From contig NZ_ANNG01000006.1 in assembly GCF_000466685.1 (NCBI RefSeq), positions 87,598 to 151,597 of the forward strand: a DNA stretch of 64,000 bases, read 5' to 3'. The translations under genes were made by a program, and so were the position numbers. Below, piece after piece: positions 44,196 to 53,063 of the stretch; position 1 is the stretch's first letter, and the number at the start of each line of letters is the position of its first letter. This DNA comes from Campylobacter concisus UNSWCS. Lineage in GTDB: Bacteria > Campylobacterota > Campylobacteria > Campylobacterales > Campylobacteraceae. The notes below the pieces were generated by a model. The model did no database searches. It saw nothing but the letters and a program-made list of their open reading frames with translations, and was not told where the DNA came from.

Positions 44196-46571
44196 TTGAA
44201 AGTTATAAAACGTAATGGCAGAACAGAAGAGCTTGATATCAGCAAGATCAAAAAATACACAAACGAAGCCGTCCTAGGTCTTAGCAACGTAAGTCTTAGC
44301 GAGCTTGAGGTAGATGCGAAAATTCAGTTTAGAGATATGATAACGACTGAGGAAATTCAGCAAACTCTTATAAAAACAGCAGTTGATAAGATCGACATCG
44401 ACCGCCCAAACTGGACATTTGTTGCAGCAAGGCTATTTTTGTTCGACCTTTATCACAAAGTGACTGGTTTTAACGGCTACAACCACCTAAAAGACTACCT
44501 CGCAAAGGGCGAAAAAGTAGGCCGCATCATCCCTGGACTAAAAGAGAAGTACGACTTAGAGGATCTAAACGCCTACATCAAGCCAGAGCGTGACCTTCAG
44601 TTTGCATACCTTGGTATCAAAACGCTTTATGATCGCTATCTCATCAAAGACAAGAGCGGTATGCCCATCGAGCTGCCACAGCACATGTTTATGGCGATCG
44701 CGATGTTTCTTGCGCAAAACGAGCTAGATAGCCAAGGCTGGGCTAAGAAATTTTACGACCTTATCTCTAAATTTGAAGTGATGTTAGCCACGCCAACGCT
44801 CTCAAACGCAAGGACTACGCGCCACCAGCTAAGTAGCTGTTACGTAGGCAGCACGCCTGATAATATCGAGGGCATTTTTGATAGCTACAAAGAGATGGCG
44901 CTACTTTCAAAATTTGGCGGCGGTATCGGCTGGGACTGGAGCAAGGTGCGTGCGATGGGCGGCAGTATCGACGGACACAAAAACGCAGCTGGCGGCATCA
45001 TCCCATTTTTAAAAGTGACAAACGACATCGCAGTAGCGGTCGATCAGCTAGGCACTAGAAAGGGCGCGATCGCTGTTTATATCGAGCCTTGGCACATGGA
45101 TGTGAGCGATTTTCTCGATCTTCGTAAAAACTCAGGCGAAGAGAGACGCCGCGCGCACGAGCTTTTCCCTGCGCTTTGGATAAACGATCTATTTATGAAG
45201 CGTGTCAAAGAAAATGGCCGCTGGAGCCTCTTTGACCCAGCTCAAGTGAGCGACCTTTGCGACCTTTACGGCGAGGAGTTTGAGAAGAGATATTTGGAGT
45301 ATGAAAACGACGAAAATATCCAGAAAAACACCATCCTTGCAAAAGAGCTTTGGAAGAAAATTTTAACTAGCTATTTTGAAACGGGCATGCCATTTTTATG
45401 CTTCAAAGATAACGCCAACAAAGCAAATCCAAACGACCACGAGGGCATCATCAGAAGCTCAAATTTATGCACCGAAATTTTCCAAAACACAGCGCCAAAC
45501 TACTATAAGATCAAGATCACTTATGAAGATGGTGGCGAGGAGCTATTTGACGAAGAAGAAGACGTCACCGTCGATAGCGGCATAACTAAAAAAGCCAAAA
45601 AGCTTAGCGCGCTTGATAGCCTAAAAGGCAAGCAAATTTTCATCGTAGAAAAAGAGAGCATCGAGGGCAAAACGGCAGTTTGTAACCTTGCAAGTATAAA
45701 TTTAAGCAAGATAAACAGCAAAGAGGACATCGAGCGTGTCGTGCCGATAGCTATCAGGATGCTTGATAACGTTATAGACCTAAATTTCTACCCGCACAAA
45801 AAGGTAAAACACACAAATCTTGCTTCTCGCTCGATCGGCCTTGGCGTCATGGGCGAAGCGCAAATGCTAGCTGAGAAAAACGTAAAATGGGGTAGCTATG
45901 AGCACTTGGCGCTCATTGATAGCATAATGGAAAACATAAGCTACAACGCGATCTATGCTAGCTCAAATTTAGCCGTAGAAAAGGGCATCTATCCAAAATT
46001 TGAAGGCTCAAAATGGAGCAAAGGCATCATGCCGATAGACACCGCAAACGAGAACGCAAAAGCCCTTCTAAACGACAAAGGCGGGCTATTTGACGAAAAT
46101 GTCTGCGACTGGGACAAGCTAAGAGAAAAGGTCAAGCGTGACGGCATGAGAAACGGCTACCTAATGGCGATCGCTCCAACTAGCTCGATCTCGATCCTAG
46201 TTGGCACTACTCAGACCATCGAGCCAGTCTATAAGCGCAAGTGGTTTGAGCACAACCTAAGCGGTATGATCCCAAATGTCGTGCCAAATTTAAGCCCAGA
46301 TACGTGGCAGTTTTATACGCCAGCTTATGAGCTTGATCAAAGAATTTTAATAAAAGCAGGCGCTATCCGCCAAAAATGGATCGATCAAGGTCAAAGCTTA
46401 AATATCTTCATGAGCTTAGACAAAGCAAGCGGCGGATATCTAAGTGAAATTTACACGCTTGCGTGGGAGCTTGGACTAAAATCAACCTACTATCTACGCT
46501 CTGAAAGCCCAGATAGCGAAAAACTAAACGACGTGGCCGACCGCTCGATCGAATGCGAGGGTTGTCAGTAG
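44196..46571 (+). CDS. nrdA: Class Ia ribonucleoside-diphosphate reductase, alpha subunit
   Basis: Aerobic reduction of NDPs to dNDPs; needs NrdB, which is not in this window. The N-terminal ATP-cone (MKVIKRNGRTEELDISKIKKYTNEAV) indicates allosteric activity control. The active site includes LSSCYVGSTPDNIEGIF, NLCTEIF and ESPDSEKL; the C-terminal CEGCQ is the shuttle Cys pair rereduced by thioredoxin. 791 residues. The start is TTG, six bases after GGAGAG. It follows purB as recalled in C. jejuni. Confidence 0.96.
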   Translation: MKVIKRNGRTEELDISKIKKYTNEAVLGLSNVSLSELEVDAKIQFRDMITTEEIQQTLIKTAVDKIDIDRPNWTFVAARLFLFDLYHKVTGFNGYNHLKDYLAKGEKVGRIIPGLKEKYDLEDLNAYIKPERDLQFAYLGIKTLYDRYLIKDKSGMPIELPQHMFMAIAMFLAQNELDSQGWAKKFYDLISKFEVMLATPTLSNARTTRHQLSSCYVGSTPDNIEGIFDSYKEMALLSKFGGGIGWDWSKVRAMGGSIDGHKNAAGGIIPFLKVTNDIAVAVDQLGTRKGAIAVYIEPWHMDVSDFLDLRKNSGEERRRAHELFPALWINDLFMKRVKENGRWSLFDPAQVSDLCDLYGEEFEKRYLEYENDENIQKNTILAKELWKKILTSYFETGMPFLCFKDNANKANPNDHEGIIRSSNLCTEIFQNTAPNYYKIKITYEDGGEELFDEEEDVTVDSGITKKAKKLSALDSLKGKQIFIVEKESIEGKTAVCNLASINLSKINSKEDIERVVPIAIRMLDNVIDLNFYPHKKVKHTNLASRSIGLGVMGEAQMLAEKNVKWGSYEHLALIDSIMENISYNAIYASSNLAVEKGIYPKFEGSKWSKGIMPIDTANENAKALLNDKGGLFDENVCDWDKLREKVKRDGMRNGYLMAIAPTSSISILVGTTQTIEPVYKRKWFEHNLSGMIPNVVPNLSPDTWQFYTPAYELDQRILIKAGAIRQKWIDQGQSLNIFMSLDKASGGYLSEIYTLAWELGLKSTYYLRSESPDSEKLNDVADRSIECEGCQ

Positions 46572-46607
46572 TTAAATTTATCCTTTGCTTGTCATAAAGG
46601 ATAAAAA

Positions 46608-46889
46608 ATGAGTGAGAAAAGTTTTAAAGAAGAGTTTTTAAAAAGAGGTTTTAACAAAGGCATTAAGAGAGAGCGAAAAAGTGAGCTTGATAATTATATT
46701 TTAGATATAAACGAACTCTACGAAGAGGGCTACTCTTTAAAAACGATACACTCTTTTTTAGTAGAGGAGAAAGAGCTAGGTATGAGCCTAACTACTTTCT
46801 CAAGTGCATTTAGAAGATTACGTAAAAGGAAAGGATTAGATAACTCGAAAAATAAAGCTAAAAAGCAAGTTGAAAGCAAGGGGGAATAA
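46608..46889 (+). CDS. Small basic protein, possible DNA-binding, accessory insert
   Basis: 93 residues, Lys/Arg-rich at both ends. The centre, LYEEGYSLKTIHSFLVEEKELGMSLTTFSSAFRRLRKRKG, has the shape of a helix-turn-helix seen in plasmid partition or mobilisation accessory proteins (a Gly-Tyr-Ser entry, then a recognition-like helix ending in Arg/Lys). I cannot name a family. It starts 37 bases after nrdA and is followed two bases later by the next small gene, so the three small genes look like one operon. Confidence 0.6.
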   Translation: MSEKSFKEEFLKRGFNKGIKRERKSELDNYILDINELYEEGYSLKTIHSFLVEEKELGMSLTTFSSAFRRLRKRKGLDNSKNKAKKQVESKGE

Positions 46890-46891
46890 AA

Positions 46892-47077
46892 ATGCAAAAA
46901 GAAGTAAAACAACTGGAAGATAAGAGCGATAAAGTTACTTTTGTTACTGACTTCGAGGGCGAAGAATTTTGCATTGTTAAAATTCCGCCTGCTCTTGGTT
47001 TAAAGCCTGAAATTGTAAAAATAGTTGATTATGAAGAGCTAGAAAAAGAATTAAATAAAGAAAAGGAGCAAAAATGA
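46892..47077 (+). CDS. Small acidic protein, unknown, accessory insert
   Basis: 61 residues, highly charged (DKSDKVTFVTDFEGEEFCIVKIPPALGLKPEIVKIVDYEELEKELNKE), no signal peptide or membrane helix. A GGGGGAATAAAA ribosome site precedes the ATG. Its end overlaps the next ATG by four bases. Being acidic and paired with a basic putative DNA-binding protein, it might be a partner, but no function is recognised. Confidence 0.55.
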   Translation: MQKEVKQLEDKSDKVTFVTDFEGEEFCIVKIPPALGLKPEIVKIVDYEELEKELNKEKEQK

Positions 47078-47571
47078 AAACTTTAGTATTAATTATAACA
47101 TTATTTTTGAGTATATTAAATTTGAATGCTTATGAAGTAAATCCTGATGTCTTTCACAAAGAAAAAAATAATACAAATAAAGAAAAAGTGGATTGCTCTG
47201 ACCCTAAAAATAGACCTCGAAATATTGCTGGAACACTAATGGGGGGAAAAAAAGAGTGTTATTTAACCGCCGAGCAAGCAAAACGTGATTTAGATTTAAC
47301 TATCGGACGTAACCCAGTTACTGGAGAGGTTACTTCAAGAGCAAAGTTGGCTGGTGGGGATAACGCTACTATGCGCTTAGAAAACGCTCAAATGAATTAC
47401 GGCAAAAAGAAATACGAGCTTGAAGAGGCAGAGAAATTTTATGCTGATGACCCTAGCACCAAAAATTCTAACCGCCTTGATAAAGCTCGTAAGGCATTTA
47501 AAAAAGCGCAGCTAGGCTTAGAGGCGGCAGAAGAGATAAAAGGTAAAGACGATAGAAGAAATACAAAATAG
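47074..47571 (+). CDS. Exported helical protein, unknown, accessory insert
   Basis: 165 residues: a signal peptide (TLVLIITLFLSILNLNAY), two Cys (KVDCSDPKNRPR and KKECYLTAEQA) that may form a disulfide, then an Ala/Lys/Glu-rich helical C-terminal half (RLDKARKAFKKAQLGLEAAEEIKG). Predicted periplasmic and unlike any family I know. It ends the three-gene insert, followed by a hairpin. Base composition is more AT-rich with fewer Campylobacter-core codons than nrdA, consistent with acquired DNA. Confidence 0.6.
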   Translation: MKTLVLIITLFLSILNLNAYEVNPDVFHKEKNNTNKEKVDCSDPKNRPRNIAGTLMGGKKECYLTAEQAKRDLDLTIGRNPVTGEVTSRAKLAGGDNATMRLENAQMNYGKKKYELEEAEKFYADDPSTKNSNRLDKARKAFKKAQLGLEAAEEIKGKDDRRNTK

Positions 47572-47575
47572 TAGC

Positions 47576-47593
47576 GGCGTGGTCTTTCACGCC
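47576..47593 (+). terminator. Hairpin ending the three-gene insert
   Basis: GGCGTG (47576-47581) pairs with CACGCC (47588-47593) over a six-base loop, five bases past the last stop codon. The following TTGGGTTT gives only a weak T-run. Confidence 0.55.
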
Positions 47594-47652
47594 TTGGGTT
47601 TAAATTCTCTGAAGGTTCAAAGCTTTTTTGAGAGTAGAATACTAAAATATTT

Positions 47653-47874
47653 TCAAGGTCTGATTGAAAGCGTCTGCTTAATAAAAGCTTCATTTAGACC
47701 TTTCTTTTTAAAAAACGTTCTCATCTCTAGGTTAAATTCGTCTAAATTTATACACTCTAATTCGCCACGTTTTTTAGCGTTTATTAGCCCAGCCAGATCC
47801 TTTTGATCTGCTTCATCTAAATATCCGTCGTCATCATAATGATACCCAAATAAGCTTGATTGACCTGTAAAATT
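47653..47874 (-). pseudogene. 5'-truncated gene remnant
   Basis: On the minus strand from 47874 to a TGA at 47653 a frame of about 73 codons reads protein-like (SSLFGYHYDDDGYLDEADQK, KRGELECINLDEFN, FFKKKGLNEAFIKQ). It has no start codon at its upstream end, where a stop lies directly before. The only internal ATG is halfway. It looks like the 3' part of a lost gene, convergent with the three-gene insert. Family unknown. Confidence 0.45.
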
Positions 47875-48107
47875 TCAAATCTACTATTTTAAAAACTAAA
47901 ATTAAAATAATTATTTAAGTAAAAATAATCAAATTTTAGTTTAAAATGCTTAAAATACGCAAAAATATACTTAATAAAACTCTCTAAAATTTTATATTTT
48001 TTGATAAATATTATTAAACAAAATAAAATAAGTTTTCTATATTTTAAGCTTTCTTGTCCTATACTTTTAAACTCCATATCAAAAAAACAATCAGAAAAGA
48101 GCGAGCG
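47875..48107. other. Very AT-rich nrdD upstream region
   Basis: About 230 bases, mostly A/T, with no convincing gene. It presumably holds the nrdD promoter; a possible FNR/Crp-like site is not distinguishable by eye. The nrdD start at 48108 has AAGAGCGAG upstream, and an in-frame ATG at 48054 falls in this AT-rich leader and is rejected. Confidence 0.4.
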
Positions 48108-50210
48108 ATGCGTGAAATTTTAAAACGAGATGGCACAAGGCAAGAATTTGTAGCATACAAGATAGTAGATGCGATAAAAAAGGCATTTGCAAGCGAAAAT
48201 AAAGCTTATGACGAGCAAGTTTTTACAAACGTAGTCCAAGACATCTTTCAAAAATCAAGTGCGATAACAGTCGAAGACATCCAAGATGCGATCGAAAAAG
48301 AGCTATTTGACGGCGGACATTTTGAAGTTTTAAAGAGCTTCATGCTCTACCGCCACACGCACAAGCTCCAACGCGAGCAAATTTTAGGACTAAACGAAGA
48401 TACGACCTATATAAACTCAACTCAGACGATAAATGAATATATAAACGGCACCGACTGGAGAATTTCTGCAAATTCAAACACTAGCTATTCAAATGCAGGC
48501 CTTATAAACAACACCGCTGGCAAAGTCATAGCAAACTACTGGCTAGACGCTGTTTATAACAAAGAAGAGGGGCTAGCGCACAGAAACGGCGACTACCACA
48601 TCCACGACCTTGACTGCCTTACAGGATATTGCGCTGGCTGGAGCCTGCGAGCCTTGCTAAATGAGGGCTTTAACGGCGTTCGTGGCAGGGTTGAGAGCAG
48701 AGCGCCAAAGCACTTTAGAGAAGCACTCTATCAGATGGCAAATTTCTTAGGCATTTTGCAAAGCGAGTGGGCAGGCGCTCAGGCTTTTTCTAGCTTTGAC
48801 ACCTACCTTGCGCCTTATGTTTTTAAAGACGATCTAAGCGACGCCGAGATCAAAAAGGCGATAACTAGCTTTATTTTCAACCTAAACGTCCCTGCACGCT
48901 GGGGACAAAGTCCATTTACAAACGTAACCATAGACATCACCTGCCCAAGCGACTTAAGGGATCAGATACCAACTAGCGATGATATACACCTTTTTACAAA
49001 TGTAAAAGATGAGAAAATTTTGAAAAAAGCAAACGAGCGTGGCAGGAAAAATTTAGTCGATATGACCTACAAGGACTTTGAGCCTGAGATGGCGCGCATA
49101 GATAAGGCATTTTACGAGGTTTTAACAGCTGGGGATAAGTGCTCGCAGCCTTTTACATTTCCGATACCGACGGTAAATATCACAGAGGATTTTAACTGGG
49201 ATAGCGAAGTAGCAGACGTGCTCTTTGAAAATACCGCAAAAATGGGCTCAAGCTACTTTCAAAACTTCATCGGCTCGCAATACACTTACGACGAAAATGG
49301 CAACAAGATAGAGAACGAAAACGCCTACAAACCAGGCCACGTGCGCTCTATGTGCTGCCGCTTGCAGCTTGATCTAAGAGAGCTTTTGAAGCGTGGTGGC
49401 GGTCTTTTTGGAAGTGCTGAGATGACTGGCTCGATCGGCGTTGTGACTATAAATTTAGCCCGCCTAGGATACAACTACAAAGGCGATAAGGTCGCACTTT
49501 ATAATAGACTAAGCTACCTTTTAGACCTAGCTAAATCAACCCTAGAGAAAAAGCGTAAATTTATCCAAGAGATGTATGACAGAGGGCTTTATCCTTACAC
49601 GGCTAGGTATCTAAAGCACTTTAACAACCACTTTAGCACGATCGGCATAAATGGCATGAACGAGCTACTTAGAAATTTCACCGACGATAAAGAGAATATT
49701 TCAACTAAATTTGGACGTGAATTTGCCCTTGAGATGGTTGGATTTTTACGTGATAAGATAAGGACATTTCAAGAAGAGAGCGGAAATTTATACAACCTTG
49801 AAGCAACTCCGGCTGAGGGCACTACCTACCGCTTTGCCAAAGAGGATAAGAAGCGCTATCCAGACATCATCCAAGCAGGCGAGGGCGATAATATCTACTA
49901 CACAAACTCGACCCAGCTACCTGCAAATTTCACAGACGACGCTTACGAAGCGCTTGATCTGCAAGATGAGCTACAAAGCGCCTATACTGGCGGCACCGTC
50001 TTTCACCTATATATGAAAGAGCGCATAAGCTCGGCTAAAGCTTGCAAAGAGCTTGTAAAGAGTATAATCTCAAACTACAAACTCCCATACATCACGATAA
50101 CGCCGGTATTTAGCGTCTGCGCAAAGCATGGCTACATAGCTGGCGAGCATGAGTTTTGCCCACTTTGTGATGCCGAGCTGATAGAAAATGAAAAGAAAAA
50201 ATCCAAATAA
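48108..50210 (+). CDS. nrdD: Anaerobic class III ribonucleotide reductase, large part lacking the glycyl-radical loop
   Basis: Anaerobic NTP reductase. The N-terminal ATP-cone is MREILKRDGTRQEFVAYKIV...LYRHTHKLQREQ. The catalytic barrel contains DYHIHDLDCLTGYCAGWSL, WGQSPFTN and VRSMCCRLQLDLRELL, with the radical-site cysteines expected there. The protein ends with TPVFSVCAKHGYIAGEHEFCPLCDAELIENEKKKSK, a zinc-binding region (C-x2-H and C-x2-C). The RVxGY glycyl-radical motif that should follow is missing: a TAA stops the frame at 700 residues. That motif is encoded by the next small gene, in the same frame. Confidence 0.93.
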   Translation: MREILKRDGTRQEFVAYKIVDAIKKAFASENKAYDEQVFTNVVQDIFQKSSAITVEDIQDAIEKELFDGGHFEVLKSFMLYRHTHKLQREQILGLNEDTTYINSTQTINEYINGTDWRISANSNTSYSNAGLINNTAGKVIANYWLDAVYNKEEGLAHRNGDYHIHDLDCLTGYCAGWSLRALLNEGFNGVRGRVESRAPKHFREALYQMANFLGILQSEWAGAQAFSSFDTYLAPYVFKDDLSDAEIKKAITSFIFNLNVPARWGQSPFTNVTIDITCPSDLRDQIPTSDDIHLFTNVKDEKILKKANERGRKNLVDMTYKDFEPEMARIDKAFYEVLTAGDKCSQPFTFPIPTVNITEDFNWDSEVADVLFENTAKMGSSYFQNFIGSQYTYDENGNKIENENAYKPGHVRSMCCRLQLDLRELLKRGGGLFGSAEMTGSIGVVTINLARLGYNYKGDKVALYNRLSYLLDLAKSTLEKKRKFIQEMYDRGLYPYTARYLKHFNNHFSTIGINGMNELLRNFTDDKENISTKFGREFALEMVGFLRDKIRTFQEESGNLYNLEATPAEGTTYRFAKEDKKRYPDIIQAGEGDNIYYTNSTQLPANFTDDAYEALDLQDELQSAYTGGTVFHLYMKERISSAKACKELVKSIISNYKLPYITITPVFSVCAKHGYIAGEHEFCPLCDAELIENEKKKSK

Positions 50211-50219
50211 GGAGAGAAG

Positions 50220-50390
50220 ATGACAGAAAAAGAAATTTTAGAAAAAGTGCAAGACAAACGCACAAGATGCGTGGTTTATACTCGTGTTATGGGTTATCAC
50301 AGACCAGTTGAGAGCTTTAATCTCGGTAAAAAAGGCGAGCACAAAGAGCGTGTTAAATTTGACGAATACGCAAGTTGCTGCAAGAGATAA
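50220..50390 (+). CDS. Separate glycyl-radical domain of NrdD (56 residues)
   Basis: MTEKEILEKVQDKRTRC is followed by VVYTRVMGYHRPVESF and NLGKKGEHKERVKF. This matches the extreme C terminus of NrdD, where the Gly of R-V-M-G-Y carries the stable radical. The gene starts nine bases after the nrdD stop, with GGAGAGAAG as ribosome site directly before the ATG, and lies in the same frame, so only one TAA and three codons separate the parts. It would have to associate with the large part and be activated by NrdG. Alternatives are stop-codon readthrough (about 760 residues) or a damaging mutation. Confidence 0.82.
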   Translation: MTEKEILEKVQDKRTRCVVYTRVMGYHRPVESFNLGKKGEHKERVKFDEYASCCKR

Positions 50391-50487
50391 ATTCTTGCCT
50401 AAAAACAAGAATAAATTTAAAAAAATCAACTAAAATGCAAACCAAAGGCACGCCCCTGTGCCTTTTAGTTTAAAAAAGGGTCAAAAC

Positions 50488-51162
50488 TTGCAAAAAGTCT
50501 TTAGTATAACGCCATTTACGACGCTTGACTACCCAGACAAAGTGGCAGCTGTCATTTGGTTTGCAGGGTGTAATATGCGCTGTGGATACTGCTACAACAT
50601 CGAGGTTGTAAAGTCAAATGGCACTATAAGCTTTAGCAAAGTTTGCGACTTTTTAGACCGCAGGGTCGGCAAGCTAAATGGCATCGTATTTAGCGGTGGC
50701 GAATGCACAGCACACCCTCTTTTTTTAAGGCTAGCACGTGAGGTAAAGGCGCGCGGCTTTAGCTTAAAAGTAGATACTAACGGCTCATATCGTGACGTCT
50801 TGAAAGAGGCGATAGATGAGGGGCTGATTGACTACATCGCGCTTGATTTTAAAGCTCCAAAAGAGAAATTTATAGGCATCACTGGCTCAAATTTATATGA
50901 GAAATTTGCCGCCACACTTAGATACTTGCTTGAGATAAATTTTAAATTTGAAGTTAGAACGACCGTGCATGCGGACTTGCTAAGCGAAAAGGATATCTCT
51001 GAGATGTCAGAGCTACTTTTTGAACTTGGATATAGAGGGGATTATTTCTTACAAAAATTCTTTAACACTGGCGAAAATTTTGGAGGCTTAGGCGATCCAA
51101 AAAACAGCTTCGATCCAGATAAGATCACATCAAAACTACCTATCAGACTAAGAAATTTCTAA
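50488..51162 (+). CDS. nrdG: Anaerobic RNR activase, radical SAM
   Basis: Glycyl-radical-activating enzyme that generates the radical on NrdD. The CX3CX2C cluster motif is WFAGCNMRCGYCYN, with FSGGECTAHP and VDTNGSYRD downstream, typical of NrdG-like proteins that resemble PFL activase. I start at TTG 50488 (LQKVFSITPFTTLDYPDK), seven bases after AAGGG. 224 residues. It lies 97 bases after the small glycyl-radical gene, making an nrdD-small-nrdG unit. Confidence 0.88.
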   Translation: MQKVFSITPFTTLDYPDKVAAVIWFAGCNMRCGYCYNIEVVKSNGTISFSKVCDFLDRRVGKLNGIVFSGGECTAHPLFLRLAREVKARGFSLKVDTNGSYRDVLKEAIDEGLIDYIALDFKAPKEKFIGITGSNLYEKFAATLRYLLEINFKFEVRTTVHADLLSEKDISEMSELLFELGYRGDYFLQKFFNTGENFGGLGDPKNSFDPDKITSKLPIRLRNF

Positions 51163-51246
51163 ATTTAGCGCAGATAAAAATAGCTAAAAATAAGAAAATT
51201 TAACTAAAATTTACCCCAAATCACAAAAGCAAATAAGGAGAAAACT

Positions 51247-52392
51247 ATGCAAAATTTCAGCTTTTTAAACCCTACTAAAATAGAATTTGGCAAAGACAAA
51301 GAGCAAAACATCGGCAAATATATGAAAGAATTTGGCGCAAAAAAGACGCTCATCATCTATGGCAGCGACAGGATCATGAAAAACGGACTTTTTGACGTTG
51401 CCACAAAGAGCCTAAGCGCAAATGGCATCGAGTTTTGCAAGATAGGCGGCGTGAAGTCAAATCCAGTGCTAAGCAAGGTAAATGAGGCTATAAATTTAGC
51501 TAAAAAGCAAGGCGTCGATAGCGTGCTAGCCATAGGCGGTGGCTCGGTGCTTGACACGGCCAAGGCAGTGGCTGCAGGAGTTAAATATAACGGCGACGTT
51601 TGGGACTTTTTTACTGGCAAATGCCCGAAAGAGGCGCTTATGATCTTTGACATCATAACGCTTGCTGCAACTGGCTCAGAGATGAACGGCGGCGCAGTCG
51701 TCACAAATGAAGCCACAAAAGAGAAATTTGCCATGCACGGCGCTTGTCTTTACCCAAAAGTATCGGTGGTAAATCCGCTTCTTCAAGCAAGCGTTAGCAA
51801 GGAGTATTTGGTCTATTCAGCCTCTGACATCATCGCTCACAGCATCGAGGGCTACTTTACGGCGAGCATCCAGCCTGAGATCATAAATTTATACATCGAA
51901 GCAAACATCAAAACGGTCATGAAAACGACTGAAATTTTACTGAAAGAGCCAGAAAACTATGGCGCTAGAAGCGAGTTTGCTTGGGCTGCTACTATGGCGC
52001 TAAATGGCCTAACTTACGTCGGCACGGCTGGCTACTCTTATCCAAACCACATGATCGAGCACGCCATAGGTGCGGTGGTTGATTGCGCGCACGGGGCTGG
52101 GCTAAGTGTCGTTATGCCAGCTTGGATGAAGTGGTATAAGAGTAGAAATTTAAAGGCATTTAAGCGCTTTGGTAAAGAAATTTTTGGCGTAGATGACGCG
52201 GACGTAGCCATTGAAAAGCTAAAAGAGTGGTTTAGCAAGATCGGCACGCCAACAAGTCTCATTGAAATCGGCGTTGATGAGTCAAATTTAGACGAGATCA
52301 TGGCGCTAGTTTATGACTACGCCAAGGGCAGGGGCTTGGAGCAAATTTATACAAAAGAGGCCATAAGCGAAATTTTTGCCTTAGCGAGATAG
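51247..52392 (+). CDS. Iron-containing (YqhD/BdhA-type) alcohol dehydrogenase
   Basis: NAD(P)H-dependent reduction of aldehydes or ketones. The N-terminal Rossmann part has VLAIGGGSVLDTAKAVAAG (NADP loop), and the metal-binding helices contain HSIEGYFTAS, PNHMIEHAIGAVVDCAHGAGLSVVMPAWM with His ligands. 381 residues, full length, in the butanol-dehydrogenase subgroup. AAGGAGAAAACT precedes the ATG. Likely part of fermentation or aldehyde detoxification; substrate unknown. Confidence 0.9.
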   Translation: MQNFSFLNPTKIEFGKDKEQNIGKYMKEFGAKKTLIIYGSDRIMKNGLFDVATKSLSANGIEFCKIGGVKSNPVLSKVNEAINLAKKQGVDSVLAIGGGSVLDTAKAVAAGVKYNGDVWDFFTGKCPKEALMIFDIITLAATGSEMNGGAVVTNEATKEKFAMHGACLYPKVSVVNPLLQASVSKEYLVYSASDIIAHSIEGYFTASIQPEIINLYIEANIKTVMKTTEILLKEPENYGARSEFAWAATMALNGLTYVGTAGYSYPNHMIEHAIGAVVDCAHGAGLSVVMPAWMKWYKSRNLKAFKRFGKEIFGVDDADVAIEKLKEWFSKIGTPTSLIEIGVDESNLDEIMALVYDYAKGRGLEQIYTKEAISEIFALAR

Positions 52393-52421
52393 AATTTATC
52401 CAAATTTTAAAAAGGATAAAT

Positions 52422-53063
52422 ATGAAAAAAGTCGCCCTTATAGCAGGAGCCAGCGGCGCTGTGGGAAGTGAAATTTTAAAAGATCTTTGCCAGAGTGAGC
52501 ACTATAACAAGGTGGTCGCCCTTGTTAGGCATGAGCTAGAATTTACCCATGAAAAGCTTGAAGTAAAGATAGTAAATTTTGATGATTTTAAAGATGAGGT
52601 GCCATTTATCGCTGATGATGTATTTTGCGCGCTTGGCACGACGATGAAAGCGGCAAAGCACAAAGAGCAGTTTTACAAAGTCGATGTGACCTATCCGATA
52701 AATTTCGCCAAATTTGGCTTGGAGTGCGGCGCAAAACGCTTTGTTTTACTCTCAGCTGCAGGCGCAAACAGAAAGTCAGGCTCGTTTTACCTAAAGGCAA
52801 AAGGTCAAGCAGAAGCAAAGATAAAAGAGCTTGGATATAGCTCATTTCATATCGCTAGGCTGCCACTTATCGAAGCTGAGAGAAAGGAATTTAGACTTGG
52901 CGAGTATCTAGCGATAAAGGCGTTTAAATTTATCCCAAAAGGTTTTTTTGACGAGTATCGTCCGATGAAGGCAGCTGACATCGCTAAAGTGATCGTGGAA
53001 GTAGCGCAAGATGACCACAATGAAGGTGTAAAAATTTATAGTCCGGAGGAATTTACAAAATGA
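52422..53063 (+). CDS. NAD(P)-binding oxidoreductase, atypical SDR
   Basis: 213-residue Rossmann protein with the nucleotide loop LIAGASGAVGSEILKDL and CALGTTMKAAKHKEQFYKVDV, followed by FVLLSAAGANRKSGSFYLKAKGQAEA. This is the pattern of HTATIP2/YwnB-like atypical short-chain proteins. It overlaps the next SDR by four bases, so the two are co-translated. Reaction unknown. Confidence 0.8.
   Translation: MKKVALIAGASGAVGSEILKDLCQSEHYNKVVALVRHELEFTHEKLEVKIVNFDDFKDEVPFIADDVFCALGTTMKAAKHKEQFYKVDVTYPINFAKFGLECGAKRFVLLSAAGANRKSGSFYLKAKGQAEAKIKELGYSSFHIARLPLIEAERKEFRLGEYLAIKAFKFIPKGFFDEYRPMKAADIAKVIVEVAQDDHNEGVKIYSPEEFTK

Noticed and set aside
24682..47255. Short G runs (six G near 24684 and near 47240) as phase-variation tracts
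   Set aside because: Six bases is too short for the variable G tracts of eight or more typical of Campylobacter, and no frame change would create a meaningful alternative product.
48054..48107. Upstream in-frame start for nrdD adding 18 residues
   Set aside because: The extra residues fall in very AT-rich leader, have no ribosome site, and the family ATP-cone begins at the ATG 48108.
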